Shown here: positions 1 through 8,869 of the stretch, in pieces
Numbering within the stretch: position 1 is the first letter of the stretch
How the letters are laid out: each line of letters begins with the position of its first letter
Assembly: GCF_018398395.1 (NCBI RefSeq)
Contig: NZ_JAHCBF010000006.1
Coordinates: 186,001-250,000 of the forward strand
DNA from: Croceicoccus gelatinilyticus
Lineage (GTDB): Bacteria > Pseudomonadota > Alphaproteobacteria > Sphingomonadales > Sphingomonadaceae
Direction: 5' to 3'
DNA length: 64,000 bases
Made by a program: the position numbers and the translations under genes
Notes under the pieces: model-generated
The model's database searches: none
The model's input: the letters and a program-made list of their open reading frames with translations, nothing else
Told to the model about the DNA's origin: nothing

Positions 1-406
1 CCGAGAACGCGACGATGAAGACGCTGACCCCGCCGTAAGTCAGCACTGCGCAGGCGAGCACGGTCGCGGCCAGCGCGTACTTGCTGCCCAGCTTGTGCGT
101 AATGAACCGCGCAACGGAGGCGGCGGCGCCTGATGCCGCCATGACCTCGCCGAAAATTGCGCCCAGCAGGAACATCAGGAACCAGTCGGCCAGAAAGCTG
201 GAGAAACCGGCCATGTAGCTACTGGCGTAATCAGGCGCGGCCGTGCCGTCCGCCAAAGTGGCAGCCAGTGGCGGCAACAGCGGCAGGCCCGCGGTGACCG
301 CCACGACCAGTGCGGCAACGGGGCCTGCGATAAGAATGTTGATCCCCCTGACCGTCATCCAGATCAGAAGGGCAAGGCCACCGATGAGCCCGATCCAGCT
401 TAGCAT
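1..406 (-). CDS. GntP family permease, N-terminal part (cut by window edge)
   Basis: This gene reads leftwards from an ATG at 404-406 and runs off the left edge, so only about 135 N-terminal residues are visible. They are very hydrophobic: one membrane segment near residues 3-20, a second around 23-45, and later a GAIFGEVMAASGAA-like stretch followed by ACAVLTYGGVSVFIVAF. This order and wording match the gluconate/organic-acid GntP permease family, whose members are usually about 440 residues with 12-14 membrane segments. The role would be proton-coupled uptake of a sugar acid or related carboxylate across the inner membrane. The substrate cannot be told from this part. A gluconate-type substrate would fit the Entner-Doudoroff genes further right, but that link is inference. 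Confidence 0.72.
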   Translation of the reverse strand, partial: MLSWIGLIGGLALLIWMTVRGINILIAGPVAALVVAVTAGLPLLPPLAATLADGTAAPDYASSYMAGFSSFLADWFLMFLLGAIFGEVMAASGAAASVARFITHKLGSKYALAATVLACAVLTYGGVSVFIVAFS

Positions 407-478
407 TCGTCCTCCCCGAAGGTTTGCACCTTCATGGCGGCGACGCGGTGCGTGGTCAAACCATCGGAAAGAAGAGGC

Positions 479-1315
479 TTATTCGAACAGAGCGTCGAGA
501 TCGGCTGCGCTGTGCCGTTCGGGCGCGCCGTCGCGCTGGTTTACTTTTTCACCGCGACGAACCGCCGTGCGCTCGGCAATATTGGTCGCCCAGCGTTGCA
601 GGTGTTCGTATTCCTGCACCTGCAGGAACGTGCCTGCATTCTTGTACGACTTGTCGAGCGCCAGCTTCCCGTACCAAGGCCAGATCGCGATGTCCGCGAT
701 GGTGTAGTCGTCGCCCGCGATGAATTCACGGCTGGCCAGCTGTTTGTCGAGCACGTCCAGCTGCCGCTTCGTTTCCATCGTGAAACGGTCGATCGGATAT
801 TCCATCGGATAGGGCGCATAGGCATAGAAATGCCCGAAGCCGCCGCCAAGGTAAGGCGCACTGCCCATCTGCCAGAACAGCCAGTTCAGACATTCGGCGC
901 GGCCCGCGGGATCGGTCGGGATGAAGGCGCCGAACTTTTCGGCAAGGTGCAACAGGATCGAACCCGACTCGAACAGGCGGATCGGCTCCGGCCCGGTCAG
1001 GTCGATCAGCGCCGGGATCTTCGAGTTCGGATTGATCTCGACAAAGCCCGAGGTGAACTGGTCGCTGTCACCGATCCAGATTGGCCAAGCGTCGTATTCC
1101 GCACCAGCATGTCCTGCGGCCAGCAGTTCTTCAAACAGGATCGTGACTTTCTGACCGTTCGGCGTGCCTTGCGAATGGAGCTGGAACGGATGCTCGCCGC
1201 GCGGCAACTCTTTCTCGGTGCGCGCACCCGCGAAGGGCCGGTTGATCGAAGTCCACTCCCCGCTGCCCTGATCGTCCCACTTCCAGATTTCGGGCGGGGT
1301 GTAGGTCTCGGTCAT
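479..1315 (-). CDS. yghU: Glutathione-dependent disulfide-bond oxidoreductase, YghU type
   Basis: A 278-residue glutathione S-transferase superfamily protein. A long N-terminal extension precedes the thioredoxin-like domain, as in YghU/YfcG-type enzymes. The TPNGQK motif lies at about residues 51-56 and the cis-proline region NPNSKIPAL at about 95-103. The all-helical C-terminal domain follows, with a conserved GDDYTIADIAIWPW-like segment. Known members bind two glutathione molecules and reduce small disulfides in the cytoplasm. The start is the ATG at 1313-1315, just after an AAAGGA ribosome binding site. The frame stays open further upstream, but that part overlaps the divergent neighbour and does not look like the family. 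The gene stands alone, divergent from the DUF2785 gene. Confidence 0.88.
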   Translation of the reverse strand: MTETYTPPEIWKWDDQGSGEWTSINRPFAGARTEKELPRGEHPFQLHSQGTPNGQKVTILFEELLAAGHAGAEYDAWPIWIGDSDQFTSGFVEINPNSKIPALIDLTGPEPIRLFESGSILLHLAEKFGAFIPTDPAGRAECLNWLFWQMGSAPYLGGGFGHFYAYAPYPMEYPIDRFTMETKRQLDVLDKQLASREFIAGDDYTIADIAIWPWYGKLALDKSYKNAGTFLQVQEYEHLQRWATNIAERTAVRRGEKVNQRDGAPERHSAADLDALFE

Positions 1316-1421
1316 GGCGGCAGATGTCCTTTGAGGGGAAAGATACGCAGCGCAGATAGGCAGCGATCGGGCGATCGCAAGCACTGGACAGCAAGGCTCT
1401 GCAGGGTGAGAACTTCCAGTC

Positions 1422-2279
1422 ATGTCGATCAGCCTGCTTGTCGCCGCCGCCGTCGCCGCCTGCCCGTTGGTGAATGCCGAACCCGATTTCGATGCCGTCG
1501 AGGCAATTGCCTCCGGAAGCCGGGAGGACATGGCGGGCATGGTCGCCTGCCTTGGCGAACCCGATCCCGTCGTCCGTGACGAGCAGGCGTACAGCGCCTT
1601 CGTGACTGCGCTGCGCGAAGGGCGCGTCACGGTCGAGAAGCGCGGCGCCCTGATGGACATGCTGGCAGAGGCGGCTTCCCCCGCGATCGAGGGCCATGAC
1701 GAGGCGGGCTTCCTGGGGCCATTCGCGGTGCTGGTCATGGCCGAAGTAGCGCGGACCGACCGGATCGAGCCATGGCTGGACGAGGACGAGCGCTACCGGC
1801 TTGCCCGGTTTGCCTCTCTCTACCTTGAGAGCGTCACCGACTATCGCGGTTTCGTACAGGGCGAGGGCTGGCGCCACGGCGTCGCACACGGGGCGGACCT
1901 TTTGATGCAGCTTGCCCTCAACCCCGAACTGGATCGCGGGACAGGCAAGGACCTGCTCGCCGCCATCCTGCCGCAAGTTGCGCCCACCACCCATGCATAC
2001 CGATTCGGGGAGCCGGCGCGGTTGGCAAGGCCGGTGATCTATCTGGCCGACCAGGAAGTGATGTCGGAAGCGGAATGGGAGCAATGGTTCGACGCGATCT
2101 ATCCCGAAGCGGAGGCGGCACGCTCCGATCGCTATCGGGACGAGGCGGCCCTGACCCGCATGCACAACGCCCGCGCCTTCGCGCTGGAAATCATGGCGAT
2201 GTCGGGACGGTTAGGCGACAGTCCGGCGATCGCTCTGGCCGATCACGCGCAGCGAATCATAAGCCGCACCGCGCCCTGA
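1422..2279 (+). CDS. DUF2785 domain-containing protein
   Basis: A 285-residue protein with a hydrophobic, possibly secretory N-terminus (residues 1-19) and an otherwise helical, acidic body. The clearest family mark is DYRGFVQGEGWRHGVAHG near residues 140-157, which matches the conserved core of DUF2785. The histidines in this motif suggest a metal or active site, but no activity is established for the family. The gene is divergent from yghU, with about 106 bp between them for two promoters. The start ATG has only a weak ribosome binding site. Identification rests on the motif and overall length. Confidence 0.75.
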   Translation: MSISLLVAAAVAACPLVNAEPDFDAVEAIASGSREDMAGMVACLGEPDPVVRDEQAYSAFVTALREGRVTVEKRGALMDMLAEAASPAIEGHDEAGFLGPFAVLVMAEVARTDRIEPWLDEDERYRLARFASLYLESVTDYRGFVQGEGWRHGVAHGADLLMQLALNPELDRGTGKDLLAAILPQVAPTTHAYRFGEPARLARPVIYLADQEVMSEAEWEQWFDAIYPEAEAARSDRYRDEAALTRMHNARAFALEIMAMSGRLGDSPAIALADHAQRIISRTAP

Positions 2280-2360
2280 CAGGGGCCGTGTCAGCCGCGC
2301 ACGCGAACTGAGCGCATGGCGCCTAAGCGCCTGCGATCGTTCGTTTTCCATGTGAGGAAA

Positions 2361-2435
2361 TGGAGCGGGCGAAGGGATTCGAACCCTCGACCCCAACCTT
2401 GGCAAGGTTGTGCTCTACCCCTGAGCTACGCCCGC
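2361..2435 (-). tRNA. tRNA-Gly (anticodon GCC), CCA encoded
   Basis: Read on the minus strand, the 5' acceptor strand GCGGGCG (2429-2435) pairs with CGCCCGC (2365-2371), followed by discriminator U and an encoded CCA (2361-2363). The D arm contains GCTCAGGGGTAGAGC. The anticodon stem is CAACC/GGTTG around the loop TTGCCAA, giving anticodon GCC, which reads GGC and GGU. The T arm contains GGTTCGAATCC-type bases. All four stems pair well. Confidence 0.97.
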
Positions 2436-2442
2436 TCTGAAC

Positions 2443-2522
2443 GCCTGCAACCGGTTGGAAAGAAGCCCTTCCGGTCGGGGTGAGGCGCGCCTTTAACAGG
2501 GGTATTTCAGGCCTGCAACCGG
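2443..2522. repeat. 12-bp direct repeat upstream of tRNA-Gly
   Basis: The sequence GCCTGCAACCGG occurs at 2443-2454 and again at 2511-2522, on the 5' side of the minus-strand tRNA-Gly gene. The 56 bp between the copies hold no gene. The first copy starts 8 bp from the tRNA 5' end. It may be a leftover of a small duplication or chance in GC-rich DNA; no att-like copy of the tRNA itself is visible. Confidence 0.5.
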
Positions 2523-2651
2523 AAAAATTCACTCCGCGTCACATTCTTTGCGAACCCTTGGAAAAACCGGGTCGCTGCCCCACATTGGCGAGCAACGATA
2601 GATGCCGCAGGAATGCTGGCGCAAAGCACGAAGAGACAGGAGAATTCCCCC

Positions 2652-3569
2652 TTGGCGAGCATGGGCCTCAACATCGAAGAGCAGAAAGCGGTCGAAAGGT
2701 TCCGCGACAATATTGTCGAGCCTTCGAAGACCAAGCTGGTGATTCTCGATTTCTGGGCGGAGTGGTGCGGGCCGTGCAAGGCGCTGACCCCGGTGCTGGA
2801 AAAGGTCGCCGCCGACTATGCGGACAAGGGTGTGATTCTCGCCAAGGTGAACGTCGACGAAGAACAGTTCATCGCTTCGCAGTTCCAGGTCCGATCGATC
2901 CCGACGGTTTATGCCATGTTCCAGGGTCAGCCGGTGGCCGACCTCACGCAGGCGCGCACCGAATCGCAGCTGAAGCAGGTTCTGGATCAGCTTCTCTCGC
3001 AGCTTCCGGTCGAGGCCGGTGCCGATGGTGAGGAACCGGCGCAGGATATCGCCCCGCTTCTGGCGATGGGCGAGGAAGTGCTGGCAAGCGGCGATACCGA
3101 ACGCGCGCTGGGTATCTTTGCGCAGATCGTGCAGATGGCGCCCGACAATATCGAGGCGCAGGCTGGCCTGCTGCGCGCCATGATCGAGGCAGGGCACATC
3201 GAGGACGCGGAAGCCGCGATCGCGGGCCTGCCCGAAGACGTGCGCAAGGACCCCGCCATCGAACGCGCCGTTGCCGCGCTGGAACTGGCCAAGAACAAGC
3301 CCGACGACAGCGAGCTTGAAAACCTGCGCAAGGCCGCGGCCGAGCGTCCGGCCGACATGGAAGCGCAGATGGCGTTTGCCGAAGCCGCCTTCGCAGCCGG
3401 TTCGCGTGACGAGGCGGCCGATACGCTCCTGTCGATGATCCGCACCGAGCCGCAGTGGCAGGAAGGCGCGGCCAAGGCCAAGCTGCTCCAGATTTTCGAG
3501 GCCGTCGGTCTTGAGGATCCGTGGGTTGCGGCGCAGCGTCGCAAGCTGTCGCTGATCCTGTTCGGATAA
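2652..3569 (+). CDS. Thioredoxin-TPR protein (CnoX/YbbN-like)
   Basis: About 305 residues with two parts. An N-terminal thioredoxin fold carries the full active site WCGPC at about residues 38-42 and the cis-proline segment RSIPTVY. A C-terminal region of helical repeats resembles TPR units. This layout matches CnoX/YbbN, a chaperone-redox factor that protects clients and hands them to GroEL. Unlike E. coli YbbN, both active-site cysteines are present, so it may act as a true oxidoreductase. The start is ambiguous: TTG at 2652 sits 8 bp after AGGAGA and is preferred; ATG 2661 and ATG 2613 are in frame alternatives. A Lon-N-domain gene follows 13 bp downstream, suggesting a small proteostasis operon. 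Confidence 0.87.
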   Translation: MASMGLNIEEQKAVERFRDNIVEPSKTKLVILDFWAEWCGPCKALTPVLEKVAADYADKGVILAKVNVDEEQFIASQFQVRSIPTVYAMFQGQPVADLTQARTESQLKQVLDQLLSQLPVEAGADGEEPAQDIAPLLAMGEEVLASGDTERALGIFAQIVQMAPDNIEAQAGLLRAMIEAGHIEDAEAAIAGLPEDVRKDPAIERAVAALELAKNKPDDSELENLRKAAAERPADMEAQMAFAEAAFAAGSRDEAADTLLSMIRTEPQWQEGAAKAKLLQIFEAVGLEDPWVAAQRRKLSLILFG

Positions 3570-3582
3570 CGCCGTTACGCCC

Positions 3583-4206
3583 ATGGGATCCGGTACCGAA
3601 ACCTCGCGCATTTCGATTTTTCCCTTGTCGGGTGCGCTGCTCTTTCCCGGGCTGCAACTGCCGCTGCACATCTTCGAGCCGCGTTATCGTGCGTTGGTAA
3701 CGGACTCGCTGGCGCGTGACCGCATGATCGGCATGATCCAGCCGGTTCGCCCCGCCGAAGGCTCGCCCCTGTTCGAGATCGGCTGCCTTGGCCGCATCGA
3801 CGATGTCGAGGCGCTGGAAGACGGGCGGTTCAACATCGTGCTCGACGGTCTGGCGCGCTTCCGCACGGTGCGCGAACTGGATGTGACGACGCCGTTCCGC
3901 CAGATCGATGCCGAACTTCTGGAAGAAAACGAGGATGCAGTGCTGCTTCCGATCGAGCGCGCCTCGCTCGAGCAAGAATCGCGAAGGTTCGCGGACCGGC
4001 AGGGCTATTCGGTCGACTGGGAGCAGGTGTCGCGGCTTGATGACATGGCGCTCGTCAACGGGATCTCGCAGGTCGCGCCGTTCGATCCCGCGTCGAAGCA
4101 GGCGCTACTCGAAGCGAGCGACCTCAACGAGCGGTGTGAACTGCTGGTCCAGTTGATGCAGTTCTACGGCTGCCACGACGACGACGAGAGCGGAACGCTC
4201 CAGTAA
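3583..4206 (+). CDS. LON peptidase substrate-binding domain protein
   Basis: A 207-residue stand-alone copy of the N-terminal domain of Lon protease. It begins with the typical ISIFPLSGALLFPG strand and continues with PLHIFEPRYRAL, both hallmarks of the LON N domain. There is no AAA+ ATPase and no serine-lysine protease domain, so it cannot degrade proteins by itself. Family members are thought to bind substrates or act as adaptors, but this is not well established. It lies 13 bp after the thioredoxin-TPR gene and probably shares its transcript. It ends three bases from the convergent marC gene. Confidence 0.88.
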   Translation: MGSGTETSRISIFPLSGALLFPGLQLPLHIFEPRYRALVTDSLARDRMIGMIQPVRPAEGSPLFEIGCLGRIDDVEALEDGRFNIVLDGLARFRTVRELDVTTPFRQIDAELLEENEDAVLLPIERASLEQESRRFADRQGYSVDWEQVSRLDDMALVNGISQVAPFDPASKQALLEASDLNERCELLVQLMQFYGCHDDDESGTLQ

Positions 4207-4209
4207 CTG

Positions 4210-4845
4210 TCAGAGGTTGAAGCTGCCGCGTAGGCCGTCGATCACGAACTGCGCGGCCAAAGCGGCCAGCAACACGCCGAGCAGGCGAGTCACAACCGAT
4301 TCGAACTGGTCACCGAAGAACCGCATAAGTGGCGCAGCGGCAATCAGCGCTGCCAGCGTCAGCACCATGACAACGCCGAGAGCAGCGAGCACGGCTGCCG
4401 TTTCCTCGACCGTCGAGGCACGCGCCATCAGCAGCATGATAGACGCGATCGCGCCCGGGCCTGCCAGCATCGGCATCGCCATCGGGAAGACCGAGACGTC
4501 CTCTACTTCCGGCGAATCGGCGTGCTGGGCGCGGACCTTGTCGGCGCGGTCGTGGCGGCGTTCGGTGCGCTTTTCGAAGACCATGTCGATGGCGATGGCG
4601 AACAGCATGATGCCCCCCGCGATGCGGAAGGAATCAAGTTCGATGTGCAGTGCGCCGAGCAGGCCTTCACCAAACCATGCAAAAATCAGCAGGATGATCG
4701 TCGCGATCACAGTCGCGCGGATCGCCATCGACCGGCGCTGCGCACTGTTCGCGTCAGCCGTCAGACCCGCGTAGATCGGGGCGCAGCCCGGCGGGTCGAT
4801 CACGACAAACAGCGTGATGAAGGCAGAGATGAAAAGCTCGACCAT
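4210..4845 (-). CDS. MarC family integral membrane protein
   Basis: A 211-residue membrane protein with six likely membrane segments, starting directly with FISAFITLFVVIDPPG. The proline-glycine turn after the first segment and the PMAMPMLAGPGAIA motif near the middle are typical of the MarC/UPF0056 family. Despite the name, MarC is not shown to cause multiple antibiotic resistance; some relatives transport small amino acids, but the substrate here is unknown. A charged loop of about 30 residues (KRTERRHDRADKV region) sits between segments 3 and 4. It is the last gene of an overlapping run yggT-folD-lipoprotein-marC, starting only 3 bp after the preceding stop. Confidence 0.88.
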   Translation of the reverse strand: MVELFISAFITLFVVIDPPGCAPIYAGLTADANSAQRRSMAIRATVIATIILLIFAWFGEGLLGALHIELDSFRIAGGIMLFAIAIDMVFEKRTERRHDRADKVRAQHADSPEVEDVSVFPMAMPMLAGPGAIASIMLLMARASTVEETAAVLAALGVVMVLTLAALIAAAPLMRFFGDQFESVVTRLLGVLLAALAAQFVIDGLRGSFNL

Positions 4846-4848
4846 CGC

Positions 4849-5547
4849 TTAATGATCGGCCTTGGGCGGCGCGACGGTCTGGTGCAGGACGCGCTGGAAC
4901 TGTCCGCCGTCCCAGACATCGACGGTGACGATCCGGCCGCCCCACTGGTCGACCCGGCCGCCCCAGCGCAGGGTGCGGTCATCGGACGATCCGCCGAAGA
5001 ACTCTCCGTTGCCCGGTACTGCCTCAAGCAGTTCCTGTGCCGGAGGCCAGGGCAGTTCGGGGCAGTCCGCGACATGGGCATCGATCAGGTCCGGCTGCGT
5101 CAGCGGTTTGGTCAGCGTGTCGCCATGATCCATCAGCCAGCGATATTCGCCGTCTTTCTGGCGTTGCCAGACGGTGGTGAACCAGCCGGTGCTACCGTCG
5201 GGACGCTGCCATGCGCCGCGCGTGACGTTGACCGATCCGTCACAGCTCGACCAGACTTCGTGCGGTTGCCATGCGACCGATTGCGCCGGATTTTCGCGCT
5301 TTTTCAACCAGTCCTTCGCATTGACCAGTTCAGGTACGAACATCACGCCATCTTCGGCGGCATATTCGCGGAACGCGGTCCACTGGCCCTCTTCCTGCGC
5401 CATGCTCGCGAATGCCAATTCGGCGGCCACGACGTCGCCGGGCTGGGCGATCGGCTTCAGGTCAGGCCCTCCGGGGCCGCCACGGGACGGGCCACCAGCG
5501 GCACAACCAGCCAGCGCCAGCGCAAGAAAAGCAACGCCAAGGCGCAT
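4849..5547 (-). CDS. Putative lipoprotein, function unknown
   Basis: A 232-residue protein with a lipoprotein signal: [18 protein letters not shown], with lipobox LAGC and the lipidated cysteine at residue 15. A Gly/Pro-rich linker follows, then a domain beginning VAAELAFASMAQEEGQWTAF whose pattern resembles SnoaL/NTF2-like folds (two helices followed by strands). It would sit in the periplasm, attached to the inner or outer membrane. I do not recognise a specific function. Its ATG shares one base with the folD stop (TGATG at 5545-5549), which argues for translational coupling with folD; whether that reflects a shared function is unknown. Confidence 0.7.
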   Translation of the reverse strand: MRLGVAFLALALAGCAAGGPSRGGPGGPDLKPIAQPGDVVAAELAFASMAQEEGQWTAFREYAAEDGVMFVPELVNAKDWLKKRENPAQSVAWQPHEVWSSCDGSVNVTRGAWQRPDGSTGWFTTVWQRQKDGEYRWLMDHGDTLTKPLTQPDLIDAHVADCPELPWPPAQELLEAVPGNGEFFGGSSDDRTLRWGGRVDQWGGRIVTVDVWDGGQFQRVLHQTVAPPKADH

Positions 5548-6419
5548 CAGGCGAAGCCTTCGCGGCGGTTCGCAGCCTCAAGCGTGTTGTAGAGCAGGCA
5601 CGCGATCGTCATCGGGCCGACACCGCCGGGAACGGGGGTGATCGCGCCGACGGTCTCGCTTGCGCTGGCGAAGTCGACATCGCCGACCAGCTTGGTCTTA
5701 CCTTCTTCGGCAGCCGGAACGCGGTTGATGCCGACGTCGATCACGGTCGCGCCCGTCTTCAGCCAGTCGCCCTTGACCATTTCGGGCCGCCCGACGGCAG
5801 CGACGACGATGTCGGCACCGCGCACGACTTCGGGCAGGTCTTTCGTCCGGCTATGCGCGATGGTGACCGTGCAGCTTTCGCGCAGCAGCAGCTGGGCCAT
5901 CGGCTTGCCCACGATGTTGGAGCGTCCGATGATAACCGCGGTCTTGCCCGACAGGTCGCCCAGCCGGTCCTTCAGCAGCATCAGGCAGCCGAGCGGCGTG
6001 CAGGCGACGAAGCCGGGAAGCCCGGTCATCAAGCGCCCTGCGCTGGCGGTGGTGAAACCGTCGACGTCCTTGTCCGGATCGATCGCCTGGATCACCGCGT
6101 TTTCATCCAGCCCCTCGGGCAGGGGAAGCTGGACGAGGATGCCGTCGACCGCCGGATCGGCGTTCAGCTGCGCGACGAGAGCGAGCAGGTCCTCCTGCGA
6201 AGTGTCGGCAGGCAGGCGATGTTCGAAGCTTTCCATCCCCGCGCCCACGGTCGCCTTGTGCTTGTTGCGCACGTAGACCTGGCTGGCCGGATCTTCGCCG
6301 ACCAGTACAACTGCCAGGCCGGGCTTGCGGCCTGCTTTCGCGCTGAATTCGGCAACGCCTTCGGCCACTTTGCCGCGCAAGTCGGCGGCAAAGGCCTTTC
6401 CGTCGATGATGTCGGCCAT
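5547..6419 (-). CDS. folD: Bifunctional methylene-THF dehydrogenase / methenyl-THF cyclohydrolase
   Basis: A full-length 290-residue FolD, the cytoplasmic enzyme that interconverts 5,10-methylene-, methenyl- and 10-formyl-tetrahydrofolate using NADP. Visible marks are the substrate-site YVRNK (Tyr49, Lys53), QLPLPEGLD near 99-107, the nucleotide-binding [10 protein letters not shown] around 163-172, and the C-terminal [10 protein letters not shown]. It overlaps yggT by one base at its start and the lipoprotein gene by one base at its end, so the run is almost certainly co-translated. The product 10-formyl-THF is the substrate of PurN, encoded at 46.8 kb. Confidence 0.97.
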   Translation of the reverse strand: MADIIDGKAFAADLRGKVAEGVAEFSAKAGRKPGLAVVLVGEDPASQVYVRNKHKATVGAGMESFEHRLPADTSQEDLLALVAQLNADPAVDGILVQLPLPEGLDENAVIQAIDPDKDVDGFTTASAGRLMTGLPGFVACTPLGCLMLLKDRLGDLSGKTAVIIGRSNIVGKPMAQLLLRESCTVTIAHSRTKDLPEVVRGADIVVAAVGRPEMVKGDWLKTGATVIDVGINRVPAAEEGKTKLVGDVDFASASETVGAITPVPGGVGPMTIACLLYNTLEAANRREGFA

Positions 6420-6712
6420 CAGTAGCCCGCCACCGCAAGGTTGCGCAGGATGATCTGCAGGATGTTGAGCCCGATAATCAGCACCAGCGGCGAGAAGTCG
6501 ATCGCGCCGGTATTGGGCATGATCCGGCGGATCGGCCGTAATATCGGTTCAAGCAGGGCGTTCACCGCCGAATAGATCGCGGCGACGAACTGGTTCGACG
6601 TGTTGACCACGTTGAACGCGATCAGCAGCGACAGCACGAACTGGACGATGACCAGGAAGACGACGACCGAAACGAGCAGGTCGATGATCTGGATTAGGGT
6701 AAGCAGGAGCAC
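6419..6712 (-). CDS. YggT family membrane protein
   Basis: A 97-residue protein with two hydrophobic segments (about residues 3-32 and 70-92) separated by the family signature [14 protein letters not shown]. YggT proteins are small inner-membrane proteins linked in some bacteria to osmotic stress, cell division or Sec-associated gene clusters; the mechanism is unknown. The start is GTG at 6710-6712, supported by AAGGA 8 bp upstream. The gene leads the yggT-folD-lipoprotein-marC run, and its stop overlaps the folD start by one base. The 213 bp before it (6713-6925) contain no gene that I can support. Confidence 0.9.
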   Translation of the reverse strand: MLLLTLIQIIDLLVSVVVFLVIVQFVLSLLIAFNVVNTSNQFVAAIYSAVNALLEPILRPIRRIMPNTGAIDFSPLVLIIGLNILQIILRNLAVAGY

Positions 6713-6925
6713 GCGCGAATATCCTTGGCGGCAATGGGGGCTTGCCCTTGTGCGTCTAGCCGAGGGGCGGGCGGTGTATCAACCACCCAATACGCCTGAA
6801 CCTGCCGAAAAGCGGCGTTTGATCAGTCCTGAATGTACGGCTGGATGCACCGCCGAGGCCTGTTGGCAGGCTTGTCGGCGGTCACGCCGGTGCAATCGAG
6901 CGATTCGCCGTTGGGCGGCGCGTGA

Positions 6926-7834
6926 TCAGTCGTTGCGGATCAGCGTACCGGCGCCGCGCTCGGTAAAGATTTCGAGCAGCATTGCATGGGGCACGCGTCC
7001 GTCGAGGACGACTGCCGCGTCGCATCCGGCCTCAACCGCCTGTACGCAAGTATCGAGCTTGGGGATCATGCCGCCGCTGATGGTGCCGTCTTCCTTGAGC
7101 GTGGCGATGGCGCTTGGCGTAAGGTCGGTCAGCAAGCCGCCCTGCTTGTCGAGAACGCCCGGAACGTCGGTCAGCAGGAACAGGCGTGCCGCGCCCACGG
7201 CGGCGGCGATGGCGCCGGCCATGGTGTCGGCGTTGATGTTGTAGGTGTGCCCGTCGTCACCGACGCCAATCGGCGCAATAACGGGGATGAGGCCCGAAGT
7301 GACCGCAGTATCGATGATCCGCGTGTCGACATGCTGCGGTTCGCCCACGAAGCCGAGGTCAACGACCTGTTCGATCGCGCTATCCGGATCCTTGCGGGTG
7401 CGGTGGACCTTGGTCGCTTTCACCAGACCGCCGTCCTTGCCCGAAATGCCGATGGCGCGACCGCCGGCATTGGCGATCCAGCTGACGAGTTCCTTGTTGA
7501 TCCTGCCTGACAGGACCATTTCCGCGATCTCGGCCGTCTGCTTGTCGGTGACGCGAAGGCCGTCGACGAAGCTCGATTCGACGCCCAGCTTCTTCAGCAT
7601 GGCCCCGATCTGCGGACCGCCGCCGTGGACGACCACGACATTGATCCCGACCGCGCCCAGCAGCACGACATCTTCGGCAAAGTCCTGAGCAGCCTCGGGA
7701 TTTCCCATCGCGTGGCCGCCGTACTTGATGACGAACGTCCGCCCCGCATATCGCTTGATATAGGGAAGCGCCTCTACGAGGATTTCCGCCTTGGCGAGGA
7801 CCGCCTTGTCGCTGGGGTTCAGAGGATCGACCAT
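6926..7834 (-). CDS. argB: Acetylglutamate kinase
   Basis: A 302-residue amino-acid kinase that phosphorylates N-acetyl-L-glutamate with ATP, the second step of arginine synthesis in the cytoplasm. Marks are [12 protein letters not shown] (phosphate-binding lysine and glycines), [12 protein letters not shown], and the C-terminal [10 protein letters not shown] typical of the family. The start is ATG 7832-7834, giving a normal length; the open frame upstream of it overlaps the previous gene and does not look like the family. It follows the SBF transporter by 35 bp and may be the last gene of the zwf-led transcription unit. No other arg biosynthesis gene is nearby. Confidence 0.97.
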   Translation of the reverse strand: MVDPLNPSDKAVLAKAEILVEALPYIKRYAGRTFVIKYGGHAMGNPEAAQDFAEDVVLLGAVGINVVVVHGGGPQIGAMLKKLGVESSFVDGLRVTDKQTAEIAEMVLSGRINKELVSWIANAGGRAIGISGKDGGLVKATKVHRTRKDPDSAIEQVVDLGFVGEPQHVDTRIIDTAVTSGLIPVIAPIGVGDDGHTYNINADTMAGAIAAAVGAARLFLLTDVPGVLDKQGGLLTDLTPSAIATLKEDGTISGGMIPKLDTCVQAVEAGCDAAVVLDGRVPHAMLLEIFTERGAGTLIRND

Positions 7835-7869
7835 AATGGCAGCGCCATTGCACGCCAATGCGGCTGCAA

Positions 7870-8844
7870 TCAATCGCTTTGCGCGCCTTGGCGTGCCCAC
7901 CTCGCGGCCAGAAGCGCAGAGACGATCATCTGCGCCTGGTGGAATATCATCAGCGGCAGCATGACCGCGCCGACGCTGGCGGGCGGAAACAGGACGCCTG
8001 CAAAGGCGACGCCTGCGGCAAGGCTCTTCTTCGAACCTGCGAACTGGATTGTGATCCGGTCCTCGCGCGAAAAGCCGAGATAGCGACCGGCCAGCGCCGC
8101 TGCCGTGAACACTGCCACCAGCAGCACGAGGCAAAGCGCGATGACGAGAGCCAGTTCCTCGATCCCCGTCCGCTGCCAAAGGCCTTCGCGGACAGAGGCG
8201 CCGAACGCGACGAAGACGATCAGTACGATTGTGCCCTTGTCGGCCAGCCCGACGGCCTTCTTGTGGCGTGTGACGAAGTCTCCGACGACGGGGCGCAGCA
8301 TGTGCCCGACAATGAAGGGCACGAGAAGCTGGAGGATGATGCGCAGGGCCGCCGTACCGGAAATCTCGGCCCCGCCGCTGCCGCCAGCCATCAGCGCCGA
8401 AAGCGAAGGCGTGACGAAGACCGCCGCCATGTTCGAGATCGCTGCCGCGCAGACCGCGCCCGCGACGTTCCCGCCCGCCATCGCGGTAAAGGCAACCGCA
8501 CTCTGCATTGTCGATGGCACTGCGCCGATGAAAACGAGCCCGCGGGCGAGATTTTCATCGAGGCCCGGAACCGCGGAAAGCAAGAGCGTGCAGACAGGGA
8601 AGAACGCAAATGTCACGGCAAGGATCACGAGGTGAAGCCGCCAGTGCGTCATCCCGCCGATGATCGCTTCACGCGATAGCTTTGCACCGTGGAGAAAGAA
8701 CAGCAGCACGATCCCCGCGTCCGCCGCCCATGCAAAGACGTCCGCCATGATCCCGCGCGGCGGCAGGAGCGAGGCAAGGACGATCGCGGCGAACAGCGAC
8801 AGGACGAAAGGATCGGGCCGGAAACGGGCCAGCAGACCTGCCAA
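7870..8844 (-). CDS. Bile acid:sodium symporter family (SBF-like, YfeH type) transporter
   Basis: A 324-residue inner-membrane protein with about ten hydrophobic segments. The stretch [20 protein letters not shown] is typical of the YfeH/SBF-like branch of the bile-acid:sodium symporter superfamily, and the later [14 protein letters not shown] carries the second crossing motif of the fold. Natural substrates of this bacterial branch are mostly unknown; sodium-coupled anion uptake is the family expectation. The start is TTG at 8842-8844, preceded by AAGGGA at a good distance. It lies 25 bp after ppc and 35 bp before argB, consistent with a long shared transcript. Confidence 0.88.
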   Translation of the reverse strand: MAGLLARFRPDPFVLSLFAAIVLASLLPPRGIMADVFAWAADAGIVLLFFLHGAKLSREAIIGGMTHWRLHLVILAVTFAFFPVCTLLLSAVPGLDENLARGLVFIGAVPSTMQSAVAFTAMAGGNVAGAVCAAAISNMAAVFVTPSLSALMAGGSGGAEISGTAALRIILQLLVPFIVGHMLRPVVGDFVTRHKKAVGLADKGTIVLIVFVAFGASVREGLWQRTGIEELALVIALCLVLLVAVFTAAALAGRYLGFSREDRITIQFAGSKKSLAAGVAFAGVLFPPASVGAVMLPLMIFHQAQMIVSALLAARWARQGAQSD

Positions 8845-8869
8845 TGTGTTTTTCCCTTACGCGGTGGGT

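Noticed and set aside
434-1579. 381-residue open frame on the plus strand
   Set aside because: It is antisense to the yghU-type gene, which has a good ribosome binding site and a recognisable family.
6713-6925. Searched for a small gene or RNA between argB and yggT
   Set aside because: No open frame with a start signal and no convincing hairpin series was found.
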